DNA from: CANRPC01 sp964456095
GTDB lineage: Bacteria > Bacillota_I > Bacilli_A > RFN20 > CAG-449
Assembly: GCA_964456095.1 (NCBI GenBank)
Contig: CAYVZF010000028.1
Span: 1-16,952 of the forward strand
Length of the DNA stretch: 16,952 bases
Direction: 5' to 3'
Shown here: one piece after another, positions 6,506-15,016 of the stretch
How positions within the stretch are numbered: position 1 is the stretch's first letter
Layout: each line of letters begins with the position of its first letter
The notes under the pieces: generated by a model
Database searches by the model: none
Told to the model about the DNA's origin: nothing
Seen by the model: only the letters and a program-made list of their open reading frames with translations
Translations under genes and position numbers: made by a program

Positions 6506-7381
6506 ATGAAAGTTAGAAAAGCAATTATCCCTGCTGCAGGACTTGGAACTAGATTTTTACCTGCGACAAAATCGCTTCCAAAAGAAATGCTTCCAATTGT
6601 TGATATTCCAACTATTCAATATATTGTTGAAGAAGCAGTTAAGTCAGGAATTGAAGAAATATTGATTATAACTAATGGTTCTAAACATTCTATGGAAAAT
6701 CATTTTGATGTTAATTTTGAATTAGAAACAAGATTAAGAATGTCTGGAAAAGATAAAGAAGCAGATTCTATTAGAGCTATAGCAAATATGGCAAATGTTT
6801 TTTATGTAAGACAAAAAGAACCTAAAGGATTAGGACATGCTGTTTTATGCGCTAAGTCATTCGTTGGTAATGAACCTTTCGCGGTATTACTTGGTGATGA
6901 TTTAATTATTAATAAAAATGGTGATCCTGTTTTAAAACAATTAATTAATGCATATGAAGAAACATCTTCTTCTGTCGTTGGTGTTCAAGAAGTTGCAAGA
7001 AAAGATGTTTCAAAATATGGCGTTGTTAAACCATGTAAAGAAGATGGAAGATTAATTCAAATATCTGATTTTGTTGAAAAACCAGCAGTTGAAGTTGCAC
7101 CAAGTAATTTTGCTGTATTAGGAAGATATGTTTTATCGCCTGAAATATTTGATATACTTGAAACACAAAAACCCGGAAAAGGTGGAGAAATTCAATTGAC
7201 AGATGCGATTTGTACATTAATGGATTCGCAAAGTGTTTATGCATATAACTTTGAAGGACTTAGGTATGATGTCGGTGATAAATTTGGATTTGTTAGGGCC
7301 ACTATCGATTTTGCTATAGATAGAGATGATTTAGGCCAAGTTACAAAAGAGTACATAAAAGATTTAGCAAAGAGAATTTAA
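6506..7381 (+). CDS. galU: UTP-glucose-1-phosphate uridylyltransferase
   Basis: Makes UDP-glucose from UTP and glucose-1-phosphate in the cytosol, for glycolipids, polysaccharides and galactose metabolism. The 291-aa protein is the usual length. The nucleotidyltransferase signature AAGLGTRFLPATKSLPKEM (10-28) carries the conserved Arg16 and Lys22. Further motifs are LGDDLI (metal-binding Asp pair), KYGVV, SDFVEKPAVE and GKGGEIQLTDAI, all typical of bacterial GalU rather than glucose-1-phosphate thymidylyltransferase. It is divergent from the HPr-like gene and sits 81 bases upstream of nifJ, which has its own promoter. In several Firmicutes galU lies near hprK, lgt and trxB; here those genes are about 6 kb away. 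Confidence 0.96.
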   Translation: MKVRKAIIPAAGLGTRFLPATKSLPKEMLPIVDIPTIQYIVEEAVKSGIEEILIITNGSKHSMENHFDVNFELETRLRMSGKDKEADSIRAIANMANVFYVRQKEPKGLGHAVLCAKSFVGNEPFAVLLGDDLIINKNGDPVLKQLINAYEETSSSVVGVQEVARKDVSKYGVVKPCKEDGRLIQISDFVEKPAVEVAPSNFAVLGRYVLSPEIFDILETQKPGKGGEIQLTDAICTLMDSQSVYAYNFEGLRYDVGDKFGFVRATIDFAIDRDDLGQVTKEYIKDLAKRI

Positions 7382-7383
7382 AA

Positions 7384-7402
7384 CTATAATTATAAATTAT
7401 AG
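7384..7402 (+). other. AT-rich palindrome between galU and nifJ
   Basis: CTATAATT (7384-7391) and AATTATAG (7395-7402) form a perfect 8-bp inverted repeat with a 3-base centre. There is no following T-run. It overlaps the -35 of the nifJ promoter, so it could be an operator or simply AT-rich noise. Confidence 0.3.
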
Positions 7403-7428
7403 AAATGTTTATATAATTGATTTATAAT
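7400..7428 (+). promoter_or_regulatory. Predicted promoter of nifJ
   Basis: TAGAAA (7400-7405), a 17-base spacer and a perfect TATAAT (7423-7428). The start would be near 7435, followed by AAGGAGG (7444-7450) and the ATG at 7463. Confidence 0.5.
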
Positions 7429-7462
7429 AAAAAAGATTTGATTAAGGAGGATTTTAAAATCT

Positions 7463-10400
7463 ATGGGAGAAATCAAGAAAAAATTCTTATCTGTTGATGG
7501 TAATACCGCGACTGCTTTAGCTTCTTATAATTTTACTGAAGTAGCAAGTATTTATCCAATTACACCTTCTTCAACTATGGCGGAATTAGTAGATCAATAC
7601 GCTTCTGAAGGTATGAAGAATTGTTTTGGAACAACAGTTAAGGTCGTTGAAATGCAATCTGAAGCTGGTGCATCTGGAACTGTTCACGGTGCTTTACAAG
7701 CTGGTGCATTGTCAACAACATATACTGCTTCTCAAGGCTTATTACTTATGATTCCTAATATCTATAAGTGGGTCGGTGAGTGCTTACCAGCAGTATTACA
7801 CGTATCTGCAAGATCACTTGCAACAAGATCACTTTCTATTTTTGGTGATCATCAAGACGTTTATGCATGTCGTCAAACAGGCGCAACAATGATATGTGCT
7901 CATTCTGTTCAAGAATGTGCTGATTTGGCACCTGTAGCTCACTTAGTAGCTATTAAATCAAAGAGTCCAGTTATTCATTTCTTTGATGGATTTAGAACAT
8001 CGCATGAAATTCAAAATGTTGAATTCGTTGATAATAGCCATTGGAATGAACTTATCGATAAAGAGCAATTAGAAGCTCATAGAGCATCTGCATTAAACCC
8101 ACATACACATCCTGTAACTCGTGGAGGTGCTGAAAATGATGATATTTATTTCCAAGGTAGAGAAGCACAAAATAAACATTTAGAAGCTGTTTTACCAATC
8201 GCTGAAGAAATGTTTGAAGCTGCTAGTAAATTAACAGGACGTCATTATGCTCCATTTACATATTATGGTGCAGATGATGCTACAAAAGTAATTATTGCAA
8301 TGGGATCAGTAACTGAAACAATTAAAGAAGTTATTGATGCATTAAATGCAAATGGAGAAAAATTAGGACTTGTTAAAGTACATTTATATCGTCCATTCTC
8401 TGCAAAACATTTAGTAGATGTAATTCCTGCATCTGTTAAAAAGATTGCTGTTCTTGATAGAACAAAAGAATCAGGCGCTACTGGTGAACCATTATACTTA
8501 GATGTTGTTGCGGCTTTAAGACAAATGAATAGAAATATTGATGTTGTTTTAGGTGGTAGATATGGTTTATCTTCAAGAGATACACAACCTAAACATATTA
8601 AAGGTGTTTATGATTTCTTAGACGCTGAAAAGAATTGGAATAGTTTCACAGTTGGTATTAATGATGATGTTACTCATTTATCAATTCCATGTGATGATTC
8701 ATTCCATTTAGTTGGTGATTATACATCATGCTTATTCTATGGATTAGGTTCAGATGGTACAGTATCAGCAAATAAATCATCAATTAAAATTATTGGTGAC
8801 GCTACTCATCAATATGCTCAAGCATATTTCGCTTATGACTCAAGAAAAGCTGGTGGAGTTACACGTTCACACTTAAGATTTGGTAAAACACCAATTAGAT
8901 CTACATATTATGTTGAAAATGCTGATTTCTTATCATGTTCATTAGATTCATATATATATAAATTTGATATGATCAAATGTTTAAAGAAAAATGGTACTTT
9001 CCTTCTTAATACAGATATTCCTGCTGATGAAATTGAAGCAAGATTACCAAATCGTGTAAAACGTCAATTAGCGGAAAAGAATGCTAAATTCTATATTATC
9101 GATGCTAATGCTATCGCGGCAAAAATTGGTTTAGGTCGTAGAACAAATACTATCTTACAATCTGCATTCTTCTTCTTAAATCAAAATATCATGCCATATG
9201 ATGATGCAAAAGATTGGATGAAAAAATTTGCATATAAATCATATAACAAAAAAGGTGAAGATATCGTTAACATGAACTATGCTGCAATTGATGCTGGTTC
9301 AGAAGGACTTGTAGAAGTTAAAGTTAAAGATGAATGGAAGAATTTAGATAACACACGAGTCTATGCTAAAACAGGTGATGAATATTTTGATTCATATGTC
9401 AATGTTATCGGTTCACTTGATGGTTATGATTTACCAACTAGTAAATTCACTGAATATGAATTACTTGATGGTACAATGAGAAATGATATTACTTTCATGG
9501 AAAAGAGATCTATCGCTGATAGAGTTCCAGTATGGAAGAAAGAAAATTGTATTCAATGTAACCAATGTGCATTTGTATGTCCTCACGCAACAATTAGACC
9601 ATTCTTATTAACAGATGAAGAAGTTGCTGGTATTCCAGAAGCAACACGTGATGACGTTCTTCCAGCAATGGGACCAAAAGTTGCAGGACTTAAATTTAGA
9701 ATCCAAGTTTCTCCAAGAAACTGTGTTGGATGTGGTCTTTGTGTTGTAGAATGTCCTGGTAAGAAAGTTAAAGATGCTGATGGTAACTTAATTACTGTTA
9801 AAGCTCTTGAAATGGTTGAAGCTAAATCTCAATTTGAAACTGGTGAACCTGCAGCGGATTATTTATATAAACATGTATCATATAAGAGTGATTACTTTGA
9901 TGTTAAGACAGTTAAAGGTGCTTCATTCTTAATGCCATATGTTGAAATTTCTGGTGCTTGTGCTGGCTGTGGTGAAACACCATATTATCGTTTAGCATCT
10001 CAATTATTCGGTAAAGATATGTTAATTGCTAATGCTACAGGATGTTCATCAATTTATAATGGTTCTACACCTCTTACTCCATTCTGCACTGATAAAGATG
10101 GTAATGGTATTGCTTGGGCAAACTCATTATTCGAAGATAATGCTGAATATGGATTTGGTATGAGAGTTGCAACTGATTATAAATTAGATCAAATTGTTAA
10201 TATCTTATCAACAAATAGAGATGAATGTGAAGATGAATTAAAAGCAGTTATCGATGATTATATTGCTAATATTAAAGATAGAAATCATATTCGTTCAATC
10301 GTTAATAATTTAGTAAGCTTAGTTAAAGCATCTAAATGTGAAGGTGTTAAAGCTGTCTTAGCTTATGAAAGAGATTTAATCGATAAATCTGTATGGATTG

Positions 10401-11032
10401 TTGGTGGCGATGGATGGGCATATGATATTGGCTATGGTGGATTAGACCATGTAATTGCTAATGAAGAAGATGTTAATATCTTAGTTCTTGATACAGAAGT
10501 ATATTCAAATACTGGTGGACAATCATCAAAATCTTCACAAACTGGTTCTATTGCTAAATTTACAGCATCTGGTAAGAAAACAGCTAAAAAGAATTTAGCT
10601 ATGATGGCTATTTCTTATGGTAATGTTTATGTTGCTCAAATCTCTATGGGTGCTAATAAATTACAAGCTATTAAAGCGATGAAAGAAGCAGAAAGTTATA
10701 ATGGACCTTCATTAATTATTTGTTATTCTCCTTGCCAAGCTCATGGTTTAAAAGGTGGTTTAGCAAATTCACAAAAAACAGAAGCTCAAGCTGTTGAATG
10801 CGGATACTTCCCAATCTTCCGTTATGATCCAAGACTTGAAAAAGAAGGCAAGAACCCAATGCAAATCGACTGTAAAGAACCTGACTTTAGTAAATTTAGA
10901 GACTTTGTTATGACTCAAACAAGATTCTCTCAACTTCCTCGTATTAACCCAGAACACGCTGAAGAATTATTAACTAAATCAGAAGAATATGCAGCATTAC
11001 GTTGGAAAAGATTTAAAAGACTTGCTGACTAA
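7463..11032 (+). CDS. nifJ: Pyruvate:ferredoxin (flavodoxin) oxidoreductase
   Basis: Oxidises pyruvate with CoA to acetyl-CoA and CO2, passing electrons to ferredoxin or flavodoxin; it is a cytosolic, oxygen-sensitive key enzyme of fermentation. The 1189-aa single-chain form carries all domains in order: N-terminal pyrimidine-binding domain (YPITPSSTMAE near 32-42), domain II, the gamma domain (about 415-640), a two-cluster ferredoxin domain (CIQCNQCAFVCP, Cys696/699/702/706; CVGCGLCVVECP, Cys754/757/760/764) and the thiamine-diphosphate domain (CAGCGET, Cys833/836; ATGCSS, Cys861; GGDGWAYDIGYGGLDH; NTGGQSSKSS). Cys1087 or Cys1091 in CYSPCQAHG is the likely fourth ligand of the proximal cluster. 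No cluster cysteine is missing. An optimal ribosome site AAGGAGG (7444-7450) precedes the ATG. Codons are richer in GTT, GCT and ATC than the other genes, consistent with high expression. Confidence 0.98.
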   Translation: MGEIKKKFLSVDGNTATALASYNFTEVASIYPITPSSTMAELVDQYASEGMKNCFGTTVKVVEMQSEAGASGTVHGALQAGALSTTYTASQGLLLMIPNIYKWVGECLPAVLHVSARSLATRSLSIFGDHQDVYACRQTGATMICAHSVQECADLAPVAHLVAIKSKSPVIHFFDGFRTSHEIQNVEFVDNSHWNELIDKEQLEAHRASALNPHTHPVTRGGAENDDIYFQGREAQNKHLEAVLPIAEEMFEAASKLTGRHYAPFTYYGADDATKVIIAMGSVTETIKEVIDALNANGEKLGLVKVHLYRPFSAKHLVDVIPASVKKIAVLDRTKESGATGEPLYLDVVAALRQMNRNIDVVLGGRYGLSSRDTQPKHIKGVYDFLDAEKNWNSFTVGINDDVTHLSIPCDDSFHLVGDYTSCLFYGLGSDGTVSANKSSIKIIGDATHQYAQAYFAYDSRKAGGVTRSHLRFGKTPIRSTYYVENADFLSCSLDSYIYKFDMIKCLKKNGTFLLNTDIPADEIEARLPNRVKRQLAEKNAKFYIIDANAIAAKIGLGRRTNTILQSAFFFLNQNIMPYDDAKDWMKKFAYKSYNKKGEDIVNMNYAAIDAGSEGLVEVKVKDEWKNLDNTRVYAKTGDEYFDSYVNVIGSLDGYDLPTSKFTEYELLDGTMRNDITFMEKRSIADRVPVWKKENCIQCNQCAFVCPHATIRPFLLTDEEVAGIPEATRDDVLPAMGPKVAGLKFRIQVSPRNCVGCGLCVVECPGKKVKDADGNLITVKALEMVEAKSQFETGEPAADYLYKHVSYKSDYFDVKTVKGASFLMPYVEISGACAGCGETPYYRLASQLFGKDMLIANATGCSSIYNGSTPLTPFCTDKDGNGIAWANSLFEDNAEYGFGMRVATDYKLDQIVNILSTNRDECEDELKAVIDDYIANIKDRNHIRSIVNNLVSLVKASKCEGVKAVLAYERDLIDKSVWIVGGDGWAYDIGYGGLDHVIANEEDVNILVLDTEVYSNTGGQSSKSSQTGSIAKFTASGKKTAKKNLAMMAISYGNVYVAQISMGANKLQAIKAMKEAESYNGPSLIICYSPCQAHGLKGGLANSQKTEAQAVECGYFPIFRYDPRLEKEGKNPMQIDCKEPDFSKFRDFVMTQTRFSQLPRINPEHAEELLTKSEEYAALRWKRFKRLAD

Positions 11033-11054
11033 TTGCTTATAAATTATAAAATTT

Positions 11055-11102
11055 AAAAGACTGTTAGAAACCTAAATATTTAGGAAGACTACAGTCTTTT
11101 TT
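11055..11102 (+). terminator. Nested stem-loop terminator of nifJ
   Basis: AAAAGACTGT (11055-11064) pairs with ACAGTCTTTT (11091-11100), a perfect 10-bp stem followed by more T. Inside lies a second palindrome CCTAAATATTTAGG (11071-11084), giving a branched structure. It lies 22 bases after the stop codon. Confidence 0.85.
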
Positions 11103-11119
11103 ATATGCTTTTAAGTTAC

Positions 11120-11163
11120 AAAAAAAATCTATCTTATAATAACTATTAGTTTTATAAGATAGA
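11120..11163 (-). terminator. Intrinsic terminator of the small lipoprotein gene
   Basis: On the minus strand TCTATCTTATAA (11163-11152) pairs with TTATAAGATAGA (11139-11128), a perfect 12-bp stem followed by eight T (11127-11120). It lies close to the nifJ terminator, so the two convergent genes are separated by back-to-back hairpins. Confidence 0.82.
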
Positions 11164-11176
11164 AATATTTTTTATG

Positions 11177-11404
11177 TTATTTCATTTGTATACTTAATTC
11201 ATTAATGGAAAGAGTACTTTCTAAAGATTCTTCTAAACTATTTTCACTAATACTATCGTTACTTGATGATGTACTTTCATTAGATGATATTTCATTTGAT
11301 GAAATATCATTCATTGATGAAGATGTATTATTATTATGGCATCCGCAGCTAGAAGCAATAAAAAGAATTCCTAATATTGTAATTGAGAATAAGATTTTTT
11401 TCAT
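11177..11404 (-). CDS. Tiny Ser/Asn/Glu-rich lipoprotein, 75 aa
   Basis: Predicted membrane-anchored lipoprotein with no folded domain. The signal peptide MKKILFSITILGILFIASSC ends at Cys20 (lipobox ASSC). The mature part of about 55 residues is almost wholly Ser, Asn, Glu and Thr, with several SSN/SSS steps, so it is probably unfolded. The start is set at the second ATG (11402-11404): GAGGGAGG (11418-11411) directly abuts the first ATG but stands 6 bases from the second. A good promoter and a strong terminator frame it, which argues that it is a real gene unit rather than a shadow. It resembles only the anchor-plus-linker part of the larger lipoproteins in this window, so it may be a truncated relative, a surface peptide or a decoy. 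Function unknown. Confidence 0.72.
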   Translation of the reverse strand: MKKILFSITILGILFIASSCGCHNNNTSSSMNDISSNEISSNESTSSSNDSISENSLEESLESTLSINELSIQMK

Positions 11405-11410
11405 ATTCAT

Positions 11411-11418
11411 CCTCCCTC
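11411..11418 (-). promoter_or_regulatory. Ribosome binding site deciding the small-lipoprotein start
   Basis: GAGGGAGG touches the first ATG (11408-11410), which is too close for initiation. It stands six bases from the second ATG (11402-11404). Confidence 0.65.
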
Positions 11419-11435
11419 GTATTTATTATTAACTT

Positions 11436-11464
11436 TATATAAAGAAGTTATTCAAACTTGTAAA
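11436..11464 (-). promoter_or_regulatory. Predicted promoter of the small lipoprotein gene
   Basis: On the minus strand TTTACA (11464-11459), a 17-base spacer and TATATA (11441-11436). The start would lie near 11429, about 25 bases before the ATG. The -10 is centred in a palindrome CTTTATATAAAG (11433-11444). Confidence 0.5.
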
Positions 11465-11585
11465 TTATTGTTTTGATTTAGTAAAGTTTTTATGTAAAAA
11501 TTGCTGTTATTTTTCTTCATTTATTCTTAAAAAGAAACTAAATTGGCTACATTTTTTATATACTCTTTTATCTTTATATATAATT
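11465..11585. other. AT-rich intergenic stretch with no recognisable feature
   Basis: Between the small lipoprotein promoter and the operon terminator I see only AT-rich sequence with runs of T. No ORF with a ribosome site, no convincing RNA fold and no repeat. Confidence 0.5.
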
Positions 11586-11614
11586 AAAAAACGGCTAAAA
11601 CATGCCGTTTTTTT
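11586..11614. terminator. Strong terminator at the end of the hprK-lgt-trxB operon
   Basis: AAAAAACGGC (11586-11595) pairs with GCCGTTTTTT (11604-11613) around an 8-nt loop. T-runs follow on both strands, so it can act either way. It lies 79 bases beyond the last gene of the minus-strand operon (GNAT), which it most likely ends. Confidence 0.85.
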
Positions 11615-11692
11615 ATTATATTGAAAATATTATTTTTAATTTTTCTATAAAACTGCGAAAGTTTTGTAAAATTTAATTTAAATGACTTTTAA

Positions 11693-12139
11693 CTATTTAT
11701 TAATAATTATTTTTTTCATTTCAACATATGGAAGTCTGTCAAATCCACTTTTTTTGTATACATTTATAGCCCTTGTATTTTCTAATTCGACTTCTAAGCG
11801 GAATAATGAATCTTTATATTTTTCATCAATGTATTTAAAAAAACTAGTTCCAATTCCTAATCCACGAAATTCTTCTTTAATATATAAATCTTCAATCCAT
11901 ATGCATTTTTTTCCAAATTCTGTTGAAAAACTTTTTGCTAACATTGCATAGCCAAGAATTATTCCATTATCTTCAAAAACATATCCTTCTAAATAAGGAT
12001 TTTCATTAATACAGTTATCTATATCATTATTAAATATTTCTTCTGAACCATTTGTATAAACAGCATCTGAATTATAAAATACTCTCATCATTTCTAAAAC
12101 ATTCTGTTTGTCTTTTTTTTCTAATAATCTTATTAACAT
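11693..12139 (-). CDS. GNAT-family N-acetyltransferase
   Basis: Transfers an acetyl group from acetyl-CoA to an amine or amino group; substrate unknown. The 148-aa protein is a standard single GNAT domain: a helical N-terminus, a central sheet with WIEDLYI (81-87), the acetyl-CoA loop RGLGIG (92-97) and the C-terminal signature NTRAINVYKKSGF with a Tyr suitably placed as general acid. The pattern is like small diamine or ribosomal-protein acetyltransferases, but I cannot place it more precisely. It is the last gene of the operon, starting 13 bases after rmuC, with only a weak purine-rich ribosome site (AAAGAGAA). Its position beside redox and envelope genes does not define a substrate. Confidence 0.85.
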   Translation of the reverse strand: MLIRLLEKKDKQNVLEMMRVFYNSDAVYTNGSEEIFNNDIDNCINENPYLEGYVFEDNGIILGYAMLAKSFSTEFGKKCIWIEDLYIKEEFRGLGIGTSFFKYIDEKYKDSLFRLEVELENTRAINVYKKSGFDRLPYVEMKKIIINK

Positions 12140-12152
12140 AATATTTCTCTTT

Positions 12153-13421
12153 CTATTTAATTTCTAATATTTCTTCTGCTTTATTTATATCTATTGAAGA
12201 AAAATCTCTTAATTTGCTTTGTATCTTTCTAGTTCTTGTTCCTACTAGTTTATCTAATTCATCATTTGCTTCATTAAATTTCTTTTGTGTTTTTATTAAA
12301 ACATCAGAGAATGTATCGAATTCTGCTTTAACCGCTTCTAGTAGAGTGAATACTTCTGAACTTCTTTTTTGTATTGCATATGATTTAAATCCCATTTGTA
12401 AAGCATTTAATAAAGCTAGTAGAGTTGATGGACCTACAATATTTACTTTATATTCTCTTTGAATTTCTTCAAATAATCCCATTTCTAATACTTCTATATA
12501 TAATCCTTCAATTGGAAGAAACATAATTGCAAAGTCGGTTGTATTAGGTACATCTATATATTTATTATTAATATCTTTTGCAAATATTTTAATTTTATTT
12601 TTTAATTCTTTTCTTGCGTTTTCTACCATATTAATATCAGCTTTTTCGATTCCATCTTTTATTTTATTATATGATTCTAATGGGAATTTTGAATCGATAG
12701 GAAGATATACATAATTATTCTCCGCTGTTATAATTTTAACTGCAAATTCTACTCTTTCAGATGAGTTTTTCTTTGTTGCAAAATTTTCTTCATATTGTTC
12801 TTTTGTTAAGACTTCTTTAATAATGTTACTTAAAATTACTTCACCTATTATTCCTTTCGTTTTAACATTTGTTAATACATTTTTTAATGATCCAACATCG
12901 CTTGCTAGACCTTTTATTTCACCAATAGCTTTATCTACGCTTGATATTTGTGAAATAACATTATTAAAAGATTGTTTTAATCTATTATCTAATGTTTTTT
13001 CTAATTTTTCATCAACGTTTTTTTTGATTTCTTGTAAGTTTTTATCAGTAATAGTTTGTATATTTGTTATTTTATCAGTTACATTAAATGAAAAATCTTT
13101 TAGACTCTCTTTGATTAATAATAATATCCTTTCATTACTATTTTCATTAGATTTAATAAGATTTATATGATTGCTATGTAATAAATCTATAATTTTATCT
13201 TTATTTTCATTATTTAATGAATTTATTTTTTCAATTTGTTTTTCTAAACTATATATTTTTTCTTCGATTTTTATATAGTTTGTTTTTATCTCAACAATTA
13301 TATCATTATTAATATTTGATACTTCTTTTTTACTTTTATTTGTTTTAGTAAATTTAATTAAAATAAAAAGTATTACTATTAATATAATTAAAATAATAGA
13401 TAACAAAAGTATTTCTAACAT
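12153..13421 (-). CDS. rmuC: RmuC-family protein (DNA recombination / nuclease-like)
   Basis: RmuC limits recombination at inverted repeats in E. coli; its biochemistry is poorly defined. With the start at 13421 the protein is 422 aa. It has an N-terminal membrane helix (about 1-24), a Lys/Asn/Glu-rich coiled-coil region (about 45-180) and the RmuC domain (about 185-410). That domain contains KTKGIIGEVIL, YLPIDSKFPLESY (Asp244 and Lys246 fit the PD-(D/E)xK nuclease-like core), FAIMFLPIEGLY, IVGPSTLLALLNALQMG and KLVGTRTRKIQSKLRDF. The upstream ATG at 13454 is unlikely: GAGGTG (13436-13431) is well spaced only for the second ATG. It follows trxB by 49 bases. The membrane anchor with long coiled coil is the normal architecture for the family. 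Confidence 0.92.
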   Translation of the reverse strand: MLEILLLSIILIILIVILFILIKFTKTNKSKKEVSNINNDIIVEIKTNYIKIEEKIYSLEKQIEKINSLNNENKDKIIDLLHSNHINLIKSNENSNERILLLIKESLKDFSFNVTDKITNIQTITDKNLQEIKKNVDEKLEKTLDNRLKQSFNNVISQISSVDKAIGEIKGLASDVGSLKNVLTNVKTKGIIGEVILSNIIKEVLTKEQYEENFATKKNSSERVEFAVKIITAENNYVYLPIDSKFPLESYNKIKDGIEKADINMVENARKELKNKIKIFAKDINNKYIDVPNTTDFAIMFLPIEGLYIEVLEMGLFEEIQREYKVNIVGPSTLLALLNALQMGFKSYAIQKRSSEVFTLLEAVKAEFDTFSDVLIKTQKKFNEANDELDKLVGTRTRKIQSKLRDFSSIDINKAEEILEIK

Positions 13422-13430
13422 ATTATTATT

Positions 13431-13436
13431 CACCTC
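13431..13436 (-). promoter_or_regulatory. Ribosome binding site deciding the rmuC start
   Basis: GAGGTG lies 9 bases before the ATG at 13421. The earlier in-frame ATG (13454) would put this site inside the gene and has no good site of its own. Confidence 0.6.
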
Positions 13437-13470
13437 ATATATTAATAATAACACATATATTGTGATTAAT

Positions 13471-14382
13471 TTAATTATTATTTATTTCTTTTTCAATTGC
13501 AAGTGCTGCAATTGCACCATCATTAACCGCGGTAACTATTTGTCTTATTTTTTTCTTTCTAATATCACCAATTGCGTATAGTCCTTTTATAGATGTTAAC
13601 ATATCTTCGTTTGTTATTAAATAACCATTTTCTTTTTTAGCATCTAGTTTAATAAAATCAGAATTTGCTACATTACCTATATAAATGAATATTCCTGATA
13701 CTTTTAATTCTTTTTGCTTATTAGATTCATTATTTTTAATTATTAATCCATCTATAGTTGTTTCTCCTATTAAAGAAATAGGTATATAAGGCGTTAATGT
13801 ATGAATATTATTAATTTTTTTAATCTTTTGAACTAATATATCATCACCTCTAAATTCGTCTCTACGATGAATTAAGTATACTTTATTACAAATAGAGGAT
13901 AAATATATAGCTTCTTCTAATGCGGAATTTCCTCCACCTATAACTGCAACATCTTTATTTTTATATAAACTACCATCGCATATAGCACAGAATGATAGAC
14001 CTTTTCCATAGAACTTATCTTCTTTATCTATGTCTAATTTTTTTTCTTTTGTTCCTGTTGCAATGATAATATATTTTGCTTTATATGTTTCAAAATCACC
14101 TTTTACAATAAATATGTCATCGTCTTTTGTTATTTCATTTATGTTATCAAAATTGATTTCTATATTATTATGTTTTAATTGTTTCTTTATATTTAAAGCT
14201 AAATCAACGCCTTCTATGCTATCATATCCAGGATAATTTTCAATAATTGATGTTAAGGCGATTTTTCCTCCAGGAATACTTTTTTCTATTAAAATAAAAG
14301 GAATGTTTGCTCTTTTTAAATATATTGCTGCAGTTATTCCTGATGGACCTGCGCCAATAATAATTACACTAGTATTTACCAT
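13471..14382 (-). CDS. trxB: Thioredoxin reductase
   Basis: FAD enzyme that reduces thioredoxin with NAD(P)H in the cytosol, maintaining thiols and supporting ribonucleotide reductase. The 303-aa protein has the FAD-binding GAGPSG (10-15), the PGG loop (37-39), the redox-active pair in CAICDG (Cys132, Cys135), the nucleotide-binding GGGNSALEEAIYL (149-161) and HRRDEFR (172-178), whose arginines favour NADPH, and the C-terminal FAD motif YAIGDIRKK. The active-site sequence is CAIC where CATC or CAVC is more usual, a minor variant. Its start overlaps the end of the ppaX-like gene by 14 bases, with AAAGGAG inside that gene as ribosome site, so the two are probably coupled in translation. Confidence 0.95.
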   Translation of the reverse strand: MVNTSVIIIGAGPSGITAAIYLKRANIPFILIEKSIPGGKIALTSIIENYPGYDSIEGVDLALNIKKQLKHNNIEINFDNINEITKDDDIFIVKGDFETYKAKYIIIATGTKEKKLDIDKEDKFYGKGLSFCAICDGSLYKNKDVAVIGGGNSALEEAIYLSSICNKVYLIHRRDEFRGDDILVQKIKKINNIHTLTPYIPISLIGETTIDGLIIKNNESNKQKELKVSGIFIYIGNVANSDFIKLDAKKENGYLITNEDMLTSIKGLYAIGDIRKKKIRQIVTAVNDGAIAALAIEKEINNN

Positions 14383-15016
14383 CTATAACTCCTTTTAAGA
14401 ATTCATTATATGATTTTATTAATATGTCTGGATTTAAAGTTTCATTATTTGTTCCTATTTTCCAAGAAACTAATCCAACTTTTACACCTGCGTTTTTTCC
14501 TGCAGTTAAATCTGAACTATTATCACCAATAAATAAAACATTTTCTTTTTTACATTTTAATAATTCTATTGCTTTTAAAATGCCTTTTGGATTTGGTTTT
14601 CCACTTGTGACATCATCTAATGTAATAATAACATCAAAATATTTTTTAATATCAAATGGTTCAATAACTTCTAAGACGCTGTACTTGAATCTATTTGTAA
14701 CAATACCTAGTTTAATATTATTTTCTTTAAATGTTTTAAGCATTTCTATAACGCCATCATAAAGTGTTACAAATCTATTAATATTTTTTCTAGAATATCC
14801 ATGATATGTTTTTAGTAATGTATTAAAATCTTCTTTAAAATATTTAGGAAAGACATCTTTTAATACTGGACCTAAAAATGATAATAATTCTTCTACTTTT
14901 AATTTATAATCTGGGCGATATGTATCAAATAAATGCATATATGATCTAATGATTAACATATCTGTATCAAGAAGAGTGCCATCCAAATCAAATAAAATTA
15001 CTTTATTTTTCTTCAT
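14369..15016 (-). CDS. ppaX: HAD-family phosphatase, PpaX-type pyrophosphatase
   Basis: Likely cytosolic inorganic pyrophosphatase that removes PPi released when HprK dephosphorylates P-Ser-HPr. The 215-aa protein has all HAD motifs: FDLDGTL (nucleophile Asp10, Asp12), VTNR (Thr107), SGKPNP (Lys140) and IGDNSSDL (Asp165, Asp169). A helical cap lies between motifs I and II. The stretches LIIRSYMHLF, FLGPVLKDVF and TLDDVTSGKPNP closely follow what I recall of B. subtilis PpaX (216 aa). Position supports it: it lies directly after hprK and lgt, as in Bacillus. It overlaps lgt by 14 bases and trxB by 14 bases. A general phosphoglycolate-phosphatase-like HAD cannot be excluded from sequence alone. 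Confidence 0.85.
   Translation of the reverse strand: MKKNKVILFDLDGTLLDTDMLIIRSYMHLFDTYRPDYKLKVEELLSFLGPVLKDVFPKYFKEDFNTLLKTYHGYSRKNINRFVTLYDGVIEMLKTFKENNIKLGIVTNRFKYSVLEVIEPFDIKKYFDVIITLDDVTSGKPNPKGILKAIELLKCKKENVLFIGDNSSDLTAGKNAGVKVGLVSWKIGTNNETLNPDILIKSYNEFLKGVIDGKY

Noticed and set aside
11205..11432. Plus-strand 75-codon frame opposite the small lipoprotein
   Set aside because: It has no ribosome site or known pattern. The opposite strand has a promoter, ribosome site, signal peptide, lipobox and terminator.
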